A DNA stretch of 64,000 bases from Volvox africanus (GCA_030268105.1 BSDZ01000014.1:1319001-1383000); one strand, 5' to 3'. Counted from the first letter of the stretch, positions 27,701 to 40,312 are shown. The notes: generated by a model from the letters alone, not told the origin. Numbers and translations are program-made.

Positions 27701-30472
27701 CCCACTTGCATGCCTCTTCATTGACCAAGCCCAGGTAGCGTAGGAGGTTTCGAAGCAGCGCCATCTGACCGCGCAGACAAGCCAACGGCCCCGATACTGC
27801 TGAGTCACCACCACCACTGGCCGCCACTGGCGCATCCGCAGCCACCGCTATCTGCCACGAACTTCCATCGCCGCCGCCGGAAGCGCATGCACCCGACGCC
27901 GGCGCCATCGGTGCCGCCGCAGCTGTCAGGGTCGGCACGGATGCATCACGCATCCGACTTGATGACGACCCATGGGTCTTGATGACGGCGCGGGATGATG
28001 CCGCCGGCTTCGGCTCCGGCTTTGGTGTCGCGGTGTCCACGTCGCCGTCCACTGCCGCGAGGCTCCGTGCCACGTCGGCAAACAGTTTTCCAAACTGCGG
28101 ACGGTAAACGAATCCAGGGGATGATCCAGTTTGCTTTAGGGGCAGCGACCCCAACCAACCCCAACCCCAACCCCAACCCGCACTTGTTATACATGTTATG
28201 TTCAAAGTTCATTTCCTTCCCTTCTCCTTCTTCTCCTTTCCCTTGCTTTACGCACCATCTCCAGCAGCCCGCTCACTGGCATCGTCGCCAAAACCGCTGC
28301 ATTCACCCCAATGTGCGGCACGGCTGCGGCGCCGTCGCCTGGCGGCGCCGCCATTGGTGCCTCGCCCAGCCCGAGCTGCTCCACGAAGTACAGCCGTCCA
28401 TCGTCCGAGGTACGGTAGTTCCGGAGCAACCTGAGCTGCTCATCACGACATTTCACAACAAGCTCTAAAACCTTCGCCCGGCCGCGTAGGTCAGCGTTTT
28501 CCGCTGCTAGGCGCTGGATAGCGCGAACCCGATCTGCGAGCTGCGCCTTGAGCTCCGCCGCTCGGCGCACGTGACCACGGATGCGTTTGGCGTGCGAAGG
28601 CTTGGCCGGCGTGAACACCTCCTGGGGGGTGTCGGGTCGGGACAGGAGGGGAGGTTAACGGCAATGACGCTGGAAGTTGGACTGTTGATGATGAAGGTGT
28701 AGAGGGATAAATTCATAAAAAGAGCTCAGGAAACGCCACAAGGTAACATACGAGCTTACGGCGACAATTCCCTGGCAACAGAAAAGCGACGTGAGGCCCT
28801 CAGCGATGCGGATAGTTCAAATCCGTGTCCAAATTGCCTATTTAGGCTCGCACACCTGCAAATCCAATCCCGCCAGCAGCTCCTCCGCAGTACGACCCGT
28901 ACTGGATGGCAGCGGCGCGAGACCCGTTGCCACTGCCGCCCAGCTTCCCGAAGCCGCCTCCGCCACGAGCTCCGCCAGCAGCGCAGACCCCGACACGCTC
29001 ATCGTGCGCCTGGCGGCGGTAGACGTGGCGGGGACGGCGGGCGCCGAGGCCAGTGGTGCCACGGCGGCGGTGGCGACAGGGTGCAGCGGCAGCGTCGCCA
29101 TAAGTACCTGAGCAGCGGCCGTGGTAGCTACAGTGACAGGGACCGTAACAGCCGACTGAATGGTCGGAACGAGGGATCCGGCGGTGGCTGTAGCGGACCC
29201 AGCGGCAACCATCCCCTGCACCGGCCCGCCCAATCCTGGCGGAAGGGTAGCAAGGGCCGCCGCCGCCATCGCCGTCTGGAGGCCTGTCCCAGCCGCCAGT
29301 CGCCGGTGTTGCTGACGGTCGACCTGGGAAGCAGGCGCCGCGGGTAGGGCCTGACTGCAGCCCGCAACAGCCTGTGGTTTTGGCGTTTGATGGCTACTAG
29401 GATCTGGGTTGAGACCCATGGGATCTGTCTGACCGACGGGCGGCAGGTGTGCCATTGGCGCCCAAACGACCGTTCCCGACGCGCCAGTCGTCGTTATCAG
29501 GGCGCCGTGGGGCCACGGACCCATTTGTGCCGGTAACGAGCCACTAGCTCCAGAACCAGCGGCAGTAGCACCGACAATGAGTTTTGCTTGAAGGGGATGT
29601 AGCGCCGGCGAGATGGGGGAAAAAAATGAGCAGCATCCCCAGTCGCTGCCATGCTCGCCAGGGCTGTTGCTGAGGTTGGTGGTGGCGATGGCCGCGTTGC
29701 GCAACGCCGTTAGACTGTTGCCACCGCCTTCTGTTGAGATGTCCATGGAGTCGCGTGCCGGACTGCCGTACGATTGGTCGACGGTTAGGCTGGAAGAAGG
29801 TGTCTGCACCAAATATGGCAGCGGCGGTTCAAGGGGAAGAACAAGTTGCTCTGGAAGGCTCTCTTGCTCTTGCAGGAAATCCTGCTGCTGCGGCAAGCGT
29901 TGAATATGCGCGTGTTTATGATCAAGCTGCTGATGCTGCTGATGCTGGAGAAGCACCTGATTTGCTAGTAAATGCGGTCTGATCGCTATTTCCTGGGGGT
30001 ACTGTTGAGGCCCAATGTTCCCTGAATCAAGGCTTGCTGAGAGACGCTGAGAGACACTTGACAGTGGATGTAACATGCGAACGCTATCTTGATGTTGCTG
30101 TGGTGAGGGAGCTGGGGTGCTGCTGTTGCTGCTGTTTGTATTGCCCGAGCTTGCTTGTAGCGGGTTAAACGTGTCCACAGGCAAGGGACGGAGGGGGGCC
30201 AGGTTTTGGGGCTTCGGCCCGACATCTATCGACGCCGCCGCTGCTGATGTTAAAATTTCATCTTCAAACTTGTCGTATATGATTGGAGATGATCTATTCG
30301 TGACCGTTTCAGGCTGTTGGTCCACCGAATGCATCAAGGTTTCATCTTCTCTTGCAGGTGTCATAAGAACATCCCAGTCTATAAGCATGTCATCTACTTC
30401 CGCAAAAGCGCTCAGGATTTCAGAAAACTCGACATCTGAAAATTGGGCTTCCATGATGGCGCTTATCTCCAC
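24713..30472 (-). CDS. Putative coiled-coil transcription regulator of a green-algal type
   Basis: Phase-consistent exons: 28856-30472, a 12-base microexon 28760-28771, 28256-28621, one starting at 28094 (its donor near 27700 is unresolved), 27132-27308, 25158-25357 and 24713-24857. The N-terminus is acidic (MEAQFSDVEFSEIL, DDMLIDWDVLM) and is followed by long Gln-, Ala- and Pro-rich stretches typical of activation regions. Exon 3 has a basic lead-in (KPSHAKRIRGHVRRA) and a leucine-rich heptad helix with AAENADLRGRAKVLE, bZIP-like but without the classical Asn-x7-Arg signature. The C-terminal exons hold HWLRVVQSLSLTQQQLADTA, SRIHSERRSIAAALNQLL and LTDLQWARAVVQSYPYILDV, a helical arrangement I associate with algal regulators of this coiled-coil class. 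DNA binding is inferred. Start is the first ATG (30472); ATG 30454 is an alternative. Confidence 0.7.
25790..25919 (-). other. Exon-like unit with stop inside the tRNA-bearing intron
   Basis: On the minus strand a strong acceptor (cttctgttctttgcag) is followed in phase 0 by 42 codons (GKDNPLPTFVKRVQRALKM onward, Arg/Lys-rich) and a TAA. Phase matches the CAG donor at 27132. It could be an alternative terminal exon of the regulator gene giving a shortened C-terminus, or chance. Confidence 0.3.
26112..26183 (-). tRNA. tRNA-Glu (anticodon CTC)
   Basis: Read on the minus strand, the 72-nt sequence starts TTCCCTATAGTCTAGGCGG. The 7-bp acceptor stem TTCCCTA/TGGGGAA is intact. The anticodon arm CGAGA-TTCTCAC-TCTCG displays CTC. 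The T arm is CCGGG-TTCGAGT-CCCGG. There is no intron. The gene lies inside an intron of the coiled-coil regulator gene, same strand. Confidence 0.97.
27016..27087 (-). tRNA. tRNA-Glu (anticodon CTC), second copy
   Basis: Identical to the copy at 26112-26183 except for one D-loop base (GGTTAGG instead of GGTCAGG). All stems pair. It sits 44 bases downstream (in gene sense) of the donor at 27131 of the same host intron. Flanking sequences of the two copies do not match, so the duplication is older than the flanks or arose by dispersal. Confidence 0.97.
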
Positions 30473-32108
30473 TGGTTGTCAGGCAATACAATCACTAAAG
30501 CCTCCCCAGCAACTTGCAAAACATGTATGTTACATATGCGTTGTTTTGTCGGCAATCCGTGCAAGCGAATGATGGATTACGCGAGCTTCGGAGCGAAGCG
30601 GATTCGGAGCGTGTCCAAATACTTGCACCCGAGGCTGGCCGGAATGTTGATGCTGTATGAGAGTAATACAAAGTATGATACTCCAAAGCATGGGCAAAAG
30701 CGGCATACATTTTCAGTTATTGACAGCAATGACCTGGCACCATGGCAAGAGACCCGTAGGTTTCTGCAAGAGTGGTGCACACGTTGTTAGCCGACGGACG
30801 ACTCTTGAAAGATGTTATCATAAGTTACATGTTCGCATACACTCCTTTAATATCAAAAGAGTTGAGGATGTGTAGTAGACTACCTAACGTGCTCTCAAAG
30901 CTATGCTAGTACTCCAAAGCCAATTAGTATATGCAATCCATGCATCTAAAATTCTCCACATCCTGTCCGCAACTCCCACAAGCACACGGGGCAGCGAGCA
31001 CGCACGCGCTATAACTCCAAGTTATGCCTGTCACGCATTAGCAGGTGGAAGTATACACGCGCGCACAGCCATCAGAGCAATGGCCTCAATCAAAAGATAA
31101 AGTAGCCAAAGAAGTATGCCGTATAAGTTGCAAGTTTCCATATTGTACGGCGATCCTTGCTTGTGGGCATCCCTCAAACCCCCAGCCCGCGATTATCCTC
31201 CAGGGCAATAAGGCCCTCAGGAAAACGGCAATCCGCAGCGCAGGGACTGCGTCTTGCACACACATGACGTGACAGCCACACCGCCTATTTGCAGGACGGT
31301 CAAACACACAGACATACACACACACGTGCACGCAGGCAACGTTTGCTGCACGTGGCACAAGTAGCCAGATGTGGCCACACCAGCAACATTACACCGCCCT
31401 CTTCGCCGTACACTCGCTGTGTTCGTTCACCTGGCCACGCCGCTGGGGGCGACGGGCCTTATCCGGCATTGCAGCGGAAAGCAGGATCCAACCCTGGATT
31501 TGGATCCAACGCCGGCAGATCCAGGACGTCGGTCAGACGGATACGCGTTACCCTCCCGCCATCACCCGGTCGTTCTCGTGACACGTGCAGGAGAGCCCTT
31601 CTCCAAGCCCGCCGAAGAAGCCCAACTTGCCCGGACCAGCACCCCTTCACATCACTCCACCTCAGCCCCATCGCCAGAGCCCCAACCGCCAACTGCTCTC
31701 TGTGGTATCTATCACTCCATGGACGCGAACCCGCACAGACCCCCACACTATCAACCCCTGTGGGGTCCCCCTACTCATTTCCTCATAGGGCCCTCCCGTG
31801 AGAGGGGCCCTATCCCTAGCTACCAGATGTAATGAGCCGTCTCTCTCAAACCCTCTCTCTCTCCCACCTCCACTACCGCTACTAAATTCCCTCACTGCCC
31901 TCATGTCCACCGCCTCCTCCACCCCACCCCCAGCTCCTGATGAAAGGACGGAGAAGCCCACACAAGCCGCAGAGGGCGAGAGGGAAAGCACGACAGGTGA
32001 AAGGTGAAAACACAAATGCTACTCACCCCTTTCCCCGGGGAAAATCCACGATGCGCCACAGAGAAGTGGTCAGGTGCGTGGGCCTTGTTTCTGTTGAGCG
32101 CGGTCCCT
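30473..32108. other. Spacer upstream of the regulator gene and downstream of ECM1
   Basis: Contains the 5' flank of the regulator gene and the 3' flank of ECM1. Open frames here (for example 31289-31801, +) are compositional and show no domain. A ccctggatttggatccaac word near 31490 echoes short repeats at 3527-3550 and 20478-20525. No gene is supported. Confidence 0.4.
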
Positions 32109-35100
32109 TCAATCGGTGCCATCGCCGCTAGCCGACGCCACCGCTGCCGCTGCGTCAGAAATCGGGTTAACAGTATGCAACTCCGTAACCAAGCGTCGGG
32201 AACGGGGTTGCAGTGAAATCGGAGACATGGGTGGCCTGGGTGGCCGAGGGGGACGTGGCGGGCGGGGAGGCAAGGAAGGGCCTCTCGGTGGTGGCGATGG
32301 ATCCGGTGGCGGAGAGGGCGTGGCTGGCGGCGGCGGGGGTTCTGGCGATGGCGGTGGCGGCGGGTCTGGCGACGGTGGCGACGGGAGGTTTGGCGGAGGT
32401 GCCAGCGGGGAAGGTGATGGCGGCGGCGGCGGATCCGGAGGCGCTGGTATTGGCGGCGGTGGTGGAGGTGGCTGCGGCGGCGGCGGGTTCGGCAACGGCG
32501 GTTCAGGCGACGGCGGCAACGGAGGTGGTGGCGGCGGCGGCGGCGGTAATGGCTCCGGCAGCTGCAGGACGTTGCACAAACCGTCGAATGGGGGCCTAGA
32601 TGATTAGTCGTTACGGTAAGGTACGACATGCCGTACAGTACAGGCATTTCTCATTTGGGAACCTAGCGAGGCCTGGGCTAAGCTTTACCGAAATGAGTAT
32701 ATATTTTGATTGCCACGTACGGCAAATGACACGCTCTGTGTGTTTCACAATCCTCAACGTCTAACCGTCAAGTCTCAGCCCCGTGAGCTGCCAGGAAAGC
32801 ACCTCTTCCTAAAGCAGCTGTGAAGTGATGGCCCTCAAAAACACCATTCTGGAGTGCTACACGGAAATCCTACGGACAATCACGTTAGCACGACGGCGCC
32901 TACCGGGGGCTGGGGCGACGGCGGAAGCGGACTGGCAGGCGGCTGCAGGGGAGGAGGGTCGGGGGAGCGTGGCGGCGGGCGACTCGGTGCGACCGGCGGC
33001 GCATACGGCGGCGGCGGATATGGGGTAAGCGGCTGGTACGGCGGGTACGGCGGGTACGACGGCTCAGGTTGGATAATTTCGGGCGGCGGCGGCTCTGGCT
33101 GCGGCGGGCTAGGGATGGGCGGCACTGGGTTTGGTGGCAGCGGGGGCGGGCGATTGCAGATGCTGGCGGGAAAGATCTGGCCGGTGTATTCGATGCGACC
33201 CGCGGGTCCAAAGCAGGTGCTGGCATCCACGATGAGTGCGTCCTGGCAGGAGAGGTTGAAGAAGCTAGCCACTGTATCCACATTGGCTGCGAAGTGGAGG
33301 GGGGTAAGGGGGGAGTCGTATAAAGAGGCATGATGCCGCTGTAAATGGGGAGGGCTGGGAAGGTGCGGGGAGGGGCGGGAAGGAGGAGATGAGGGAAAAT
33401 GGGATGGCGATTGTAATGAGTACGGCGACGGCGATACAGCCCTGGCAATGGTGTGGCAGATAAAAAGGGCACAGGCAGCAGCAGCAGTAGCAGTAGCAGC
33501 AGCAGATGGCAGAAGACGGATGTCCCTAACCCTTAAGACCTCACTGTTCTAACTACCTTAACCACCTCCCCCCTCGCTAACCTTTCCTTCCCAAGTCCCT
33601 TTCCGCACCCGCCCACGTAATATTATTGGGCTTTCAGTTAGGAAACGGAAGGAAACTCCGAAATCCGGTTGGTACCCACCCGACGTCTTAGCGTTCACTA
33701 GGTACGACGCCACGTCAGCACTGTTCGCCAGCACGCCGGTGATGGTGACGTTACTGCGGGCGGAGGCAAGTTGGCAGCTGAAGGGGACCACAACTGAAAC
33801 ACCTGCAAGTGAGGGTGGCGGGTGTGGAGGTGGGATGTGTGTGTGTGTGTTTGTGTTTTGGGGGGCATGGGGAACGTGGGGGAGATTGGAAGGGACCCCG
33901 TACTGCGTTACACGGGAAATAGTTTGTACAGAGTGACGCAGACTGGAATTTTTTACATATTCTTTAGTTTACCTATTATATTATTTCAGTAATTATTACT
34001 GTTTACCACTACGCGGATTTGTTAAATACCAATTTTGTATTCATTATAATCATGATTAAAAAATACTGCTATCTGATTGCTGCCTTAAGAAGGCGCAGCA
34101 GTAATTAAAAAGGTAACAAGATGAACAACACATGGGAGGCTAGTACAGGGAGAGCTGGGTGTAGCAAACAAACAGATAGACAGATAGACAGAGAGATAGA
34201 TAGACAGAGAGACAGAGAGACAGACGGAATGAATGAACGGAAACGAATGGCGAATGGAAACAAACTCACATCGTGAAACGAACTACCTGGAACAAACTGC
34301 CATGCGGACACAGACAGACAGACATAGAGACAGACAGACAGACAGAGAGACATACACAGACAGGCAGACACAGACAGACAGAAACACAGACAGGCAGACA
34401 CAGACAGACACAGACACAGACAGGCAGACACAGACAGACAGAGACACAGACAGTCAGACGGAAGGAGGGTCCCAGAGACGGTCGTGGTCTCTCCCGCACC
34501 TGGAAGCAGCTTCACCTCATTCAACCGCAACAGGGAGTCGCAGCTCGCGTAGGGAAAGACCGTGCCCACCCGGCGGATGCTCGTGGTCACTACGCACTGC
34601 AGCGGCGGCGGCGGTGGCGATGGCGGCGGCGACGGCGGTGCCGGCGGCGGCAGGCAGCGCAACATGGGCAGTACAAACCTGCAGTTGGGCGACCCGCGGG
34701 ATACGACGCAGCTCAGCTCCGGTACGAGTTTTACACCGACAGGCTGAGGAATACCAGGAGCGGCGGATACACAGACAGACTGACAGACAAATATGCAGAC
34801 AGACAGATATGCAGATATGCAGACATATACGCAGACGTCCAGCCCGATAGAGCTGAAGCTGACTGCGTGGACGCCTCGTCAGGGACCCCTTCGTTCCCAC
34901 TCCAAACACACACACACACACTCACACATACACACACCTGCACAGCCCAGCCTGATTTGCGTCCCCGCAGACGGTGAAGATCTCTCCACTGGTGTCAGTG
35001 TACGTGGCCAGAGAGCCGCAGCCCACCGTCATGGCGCCGAGCAAACCCTCCCAGGACCTAAAAGCGCTCGAGACCGTTACGACGGTTGGCAAGCGGGACG

Positions 35101-38100
35101 GGGATGCCGTACATGCGCGTGTGTGTTGTTGAACGAGGGTATAGTACGGTAAGAGAAATTATTGTTTTATAAAAGATAGTCCAAATTCCAACAAATAAAT
35201 GGATAGATAGTAATTCTTAAGTTTGCGTATAAATCTTCAAATGCCGTTCGCTATCATTCCTCGTCTGCAACCCGCCCCCGCTGTCACCAGCAGCGGCACA
35301 AGCTCACTGATCCAGAATCCACATCTCCACCCAAACCCACACACCCCCTCACGTGCTGCTGGAGAGGCTGGAGGAGAAGCCCCCAAGCGCCTCGCCGGAG
35401 GGGAACCCGAGTTTGAACGTTAGCTCGCTTCCTGATGGAGCGGTGGCCTGGACTGAACACGTGAAGCTGAGAGGGTCGGGGAAGGGAGAGTGTGAGAGGG
35501 GGAGATATGGGGGTGGGGAGGCGCGAGGGACGCCAATGTAGCACATGTAACACATTCGCGCCGGAGAAGTAAGATACCAGTAGGTCGTGGTGAGTAGGGC
35601 GGAGGGAAAGACGAAGGGGAAGGGGGAGGGGAAGGGGAGGGGGAAGGGGGAGGGGAAGGGGGAGGGGAAGGGGGAGGGGAAGGGGGAGGGGGAGGGGGAG
35701 GGGAAGGGGAAGGGGAAGGGGAAGGGGAAGGGGAAGGGGAAGGGGAAGGGGAAGGGGAAGGGGAAGGGGAAGGGGAAGGGGAAGGGGAAGGGGAAGGGGA
35801 AGGGGAAGGGGAAGGGGAAGGGGAAGGGGAAGGGGAAGGGGAAGGGGAAGGGGAAGGGGAAGGGGAAGGGGAAGGGGAAGGGGAAGGGGAAGGGGAAGGG
35901 GAAGGGGAAGGGGAAGGGGAAGGGGAAGGGGAAGGGGAAGGGGAAGGGGAAGGGGAAGGGGAAGGGGAAGGGGAAGGGGAAGGGGAAGGGGAAGGGGAAG
36001 GGGAAGGGGAAGGGGAAGGGGAAGGGGAAGGGGAAGGGGAAGGGGAAGGGGAAGGGGAAGGGGAAGGGGAAGGGGAAGGGGAAGGGGAAGGGGAAGGGGA
36101 AGGGGAAGGGGAAGGGGAAGGGGAAGGCTGAAGAGGAACGGGCTACTGGGCGCGGGCTACTGGGAAGGGACAAGAAAAACACATTTGGATAATCATGTTC
36201 CGCAGCTCCGAAACCCAAATCTGTTGTATTTTCCGTTCCGTTTGAGAGGGGACGCCCTCTACGCACCTGCTCGCCCTCGTCAGGTACTGCGGGTATAACT
36301 GAATAACCGCCTGGGAGCACTGAACCGCCTGTACCATCCTCGTCAGCGGGCTCCGTACCACAAGAACGGCTGCCGCCGGCGCTGACGTCGTGGGCGGGTA
36401 CGACGGCAGATCTGCCTGCGTCAGCCGCCGTTGCCGCCGCGCCAGCGCCATATCAGCCCCTGGCACCGGCGGCGCCGCCGTCTCCCAGCACCCGATACGG
36501 ATGGGGCCAGCGAGGGAGGCAGCGGCGTCGATGCCGGCAGCTGGCGGAAAGTGCGCCGTGATGGCGACAGAGCGACCGACCACACCGCAACCTTCCTCAT
36601 CGGGTTGAGCGAGCGTTACGTTGAGCTGCCGCTCAAATATGGAAGTGGGTTTGAACCGATATGGGGGAGTATGGGGGAGGTATGGGGGGAGGAAGTCGAA
36701 TAAATGAGACCTGATGTAGACCTCTGTAGAGGCGCTGCTGTAAAGCATGGCTGACCGCGATATGGTGGAGGACGGCTTCTAGCTCCGTCCTCAAGGTAGG
36801 GAAGGTGGAAACGTTGAAAGTAAACCAGGGAGCCGCCAAGTACCGGTCATCGCTAATAGAAGCCGGAATCAAGGCAATGCAATCCCTAATAAAGTTTACT
36901 ATTGGCCTTGCTGCTGGTGGAGGCAAAACGGTACCGCGTAAAATTGGGGGGAAGTAAACAACGGCCCCGAGAGACACATACACACACATGCACAAAGACA
37001 AACTTCCAAACCCACCCTAAGCGAGAAGTACGCCATCGCCAGACGCGACATGTCCAGCACCGGGCAAGTCACGGCGCCGCCGCCGCCGCTGCGACCGCCG
37101 CCGCTGCGACGGCAGGCACATCGATGGGCCCCTCCGCCGCCGCCCCCATCGTCGAGATCCACCTGATAGCTTCGGCGTGGATCGCACACAGATCGAAGAT
37201 CCAGAGACCACGTAAAACAGCTGTACGACGGCATCGCGTCGGGTGCCGTACCAGCAGGCGCGGGGGGCACGAGGATGGAGTATTGCCCCCGGAGATCAAG
37301 GGAAGACCCCGGGGTGAGCGATGGAGACAGCAGTAGGGATGCCATATCGCCTGTGCTTGGGATTCCGCAGTGCGCCGTGTCGGGGAAGGGTAAGCTTTAG
37401 GTCATTGGCCAACTGGGAAGAGGCTACGGTCACGGTGAACTACCCCACCTACTATCACGCGTACGGTACAGTACTGTACGGTGGACTGTACCTTAGCCTA
37501 AAGCCCGTACCATTCTGTTTCGGTGGAAATTTGCCCTTCGCCCAGCATCACTTCTTAGCACAACAGGCCGCGAACCGTAAGTTCAATAAGGCGAAATCCA
37601 CCATGTGCAGCACGCTCCATAACCCAATTGGGAACTACCCGGCCGCTCCGAAGCCCTACGTTGGTCTGATGACGCGCCCGGCTTGTAGAGCACCGCCGCG
37701 CCGTCCGCCGCGCCCAGAACCACTGTCAGGTGCAGCAGCGGGGAACCATAACTCCGAAACAGCACTGCCGTACCGAGCTGCCGACCCATATGGTCCTCCA
37801 TGGGCAGGCTGTTGATTGCCTCCGGGCCACCGCACACGTCATTTACGGACATGCTGTACGGAAAGATTCCGGGAGCTCCAGGGATGACGCAATAATCGGG
37901 AGAGCTCCACCATTGATCAACGGTCTGGATTGGATTGCGGACGGAAAGGGGACGGCATGGGTCGCGAAGCAGTGTGTCGGGACTGTTCTGGGGGTCAAAA
38001 GACGAGCATCGACAGGAAGACGAAGTCTCATGCTTCCCATTTGTATAAGAGTTTTTTTATCATTAAACTTTAAGTTTGTGGAATTGCGGTTATTATCCGC

Positions 38101-38650
38101 ATAATTCATTCACATATCATGACACACTGCGTGATGGATCCCTTGATGGCGTATTTGGTGCTGATGGACGGTACGACGATGCTCGCATCCCTGGCCGGGG
38201 ACTGGCGGGAGGGGTGCGGGGAACGGACTACCGACAATGGTTTTGGACTTGGCCCATCCAAGCGAATGCTAGAGAGGATAAATATGGCATCAGGAGGGGA
38301 ATGTGCGCGTGCCGGGTGGCGAGAATAGGTTTTGAATGGAGAGGCCGTACAACATGCGGTCCTGGCGGGAGCGCCAAGATCAGCCGAGGAAGAAAATATG
38401 TGGATCACGTCAGCTGCATGATGTAAACATCGGTGATCTAAACATTTGTTTATTTTTGGCGTACCTGGCAGGCTGTGGATCGCCGGCAAGCGCTTGAGGA
38501 CTGATGCGTGGGGCTGAACGCGCACCACTGACCAAGGCCTGGCGCAGCTGCTCGCGAAACTGTCGCAAGTGTTCCGAAGAAAGCTAATGCTATCAGCCAG
38601 GAGCTTCCTGGGGCCCATCGGCCAACTGCCAGTGGCTTCCTGACGGTCAT
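32109..38650 (-). CDS. Secreted hydroxyproline-rich extracellular-matrix glycoprotein (ECM1)
   Basis: Many exons. The first (38465-38650) encodes a signal peptide ([17 protein letters not shown]) followed by QWCAF...SSACRR, a Cys pattern also seen after the signal peptide of ECM2. Later exons cover about 37583-37860, 37020-37340, 36695-36905, 36264-36640 and 35349-35448. Then come the exons for [20 protein letters not shown] (34944-35055) and [20 protein letters not shown] (34510-34700). [20 protein letters not shown] (33680-33805) and [20 protein letters not shown] (from about 33290) follow. The last exon (from 32560, stop at 32109-32111) is a Pro-Ser-Pro repeat region followed by about 50 ordinary residues. 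Phases match across the last six introns; upstream borders are less sure. Alternating Cys-containing modules and Pro-rich rods are the build of volvocine cell-wall/ECM proteins (pherophorin-like). The Pro tracts are probably hydroxylated and arabinosylated. I do not recognise a specific named protein. Confidence 0.7.
34170..34460. repeat. CAGA-type tetranucleotide array in an ECM1 intron
   Basis: Imperfect cagacagacag, agatagacag and acacagacaggcagacac units over about 290 bases, with a further small patch at 34767-34825 in the preceding intron. On the gene strand it is a TCTG pyrimidine-rich tract. Confidence 0.85.
35606..36127. repeat. Long (GGGGAA)n polypurine array in an ECM1 intron
   Basis: From about 35697 to 36127 the + strand is a near-perfect ggggaa hexamer repeat, roughly 71 units. 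It is preceded by about 90 bases of degenerate gggga/ggggga units. The strand is pure purine with a G4 run every six bases. It lies between ECM1 exons, so the Phe-Pro and Gly-Lys open frames across it are not genes. Confidence 0.97.
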
Positions 38651-40312
38651 GTGTTAATTGCCAGAGCGCCTGAAGAACTAAGAATTCAAGACCACGAGCT
38701 ATACGACTGAAACATAATCAAATATACATTATTTGATAAACACCCGTGGACAGTTTCCTAGGGTCAAGACCCTGGACCTTTCTACGTGTTCCGTCAATAG
38801 CAATAATGATGGGCCTAGTGACTTGTACAAAATAAACTAGTAAGCCCGCATACTCAAGGATACCAACTGGTTTGGACTAACGCCAGCTGGGCAGATTTTG
38901 ACAACGGTAATGAAAGCTATTATTGCGAACTTTCGGTGCGCAGTGGAGAACGAAACACAGAGACCCTTCAGCATTTCTTACGGTTTCTTTGCATTCGACC
39001 AGCTCCGAGACCCTTACGCCCGCCATTTCTGAGGATTTAATGCGCCCCTCTTACATATAGAGTTTGTATCTGGATTCGCATAAGCAGACATAAAACGAAG
39101 CGGCTTATTTAAAGTCGTTTATGTGTAAGATGTGTGAACGGGCAAACCTGCACATTTGCTGATCGAGGGTACAAATTCTTACACAGCCTGGGAATCTTCA
39201 CTTCACTAATGACGAAACCAAGTTTACGAAAGGTAACCTTACGAAGAGAGCCAAGCGCTTGTTGATATCCCAAGTACTTAAGTTGGAATCCTTTCGTGTG
39301 AAATATTACTGATTTCCACATTACGACTATTGGGAGATCCCGAGGGACCCAGCACCGAACACGTTAACGCCAATAGTCACACGTAGCAGAAGCGGGAGAG
39401 GGGACAGCAGCTATAAGGGTCCAAAACCGTACCTGCAGCGGCGATGCCAGCCCTGGGTGTGATGCAGCATCGGGAAATCCGGTTAAATCTCAGAAGCCGC
39501 AGGTGGCTCAACAGTGAACGGTACATATCGTCACCAGGGGTTCCGCGCGTGAACTTTATCCAACAATACCCAGCAGCCTCAAGTGGTGCTTAGATGCACC
39601 TGGTACTGGTAGGATGGGACGTCTAAATCCATCAAATTAGATTTCCCAATCGACATTAAACCAAAAACGCAGTTGCAGACAACCCGTTGACATGAAGTAC
39701 TATGTGAAGCACCATGCGATAATCTCAAGACGCATCATCGATACCGCAGCACGCTTACAAACCCATAACTCTATATGTCCAGATCTCCCAAGCATACAAA
39801 GGATTGGCCATCAGATTTCCACGAGAGTGCCGCTGTCAGGTAATGAATTGCACATGGCAAGTTTAGATGGTCGTGCGCCATTATACTGCTGCATGCGGCG
39901 CCTGCAAGCTCGTCCGCGCATGCGCAACACCCATTCACCGCTTGCAATCTCGCCATGGGAGTACGTGGAACAGTACTATAAACGAATCATGGTAATGATG
40001 CAGATTGAATTAGATGCAGTCATGGTTTTGACCATGACTCTCTAATAAGGCTTTTGATGTTGTCGTTGCGCGGATGAACTGGCCACACTCGGCGTCCATG
40101 GGTGACCCGCTTACTTGGTTATTCGCATCCTAATTCCCAGCTTCCTACCTAGCTCCACGTCCCTTTCAGTCCCCGAGTTAATAGTTGCCCCTTCACCTGG
40201 AAGCCACCACCTGAACCACCTCAATGAGGAAGACCCCATTACAAACCATCGTGTCACTTTACTTTGTAGTATTACGTAGCACTTTAACCCCGGAACCCAA
40301 GCTCCAGGTAGC
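38651..40312. other. Spacer between ECM1 and a small acidic protein gene
   Basis: About 1.66 kb, AT-rich, with the 5' flank of ECM1 and the 3' flank of the next gene. I see no tRNA, snRNA or supported coding exon. Short open frames at 39109-39321 and 39692-40045 lack any domain. Confidence 0.4.

Noticed and set aside
35349..36320. 323-codon minus-strand frame made of Phe-Pro repeats (and the + strand Gly-Lys frame)
   Set aside because: Pure translation of the GGGGAA hexamer array lying in an ECM1 intron; no independent coding evidence.
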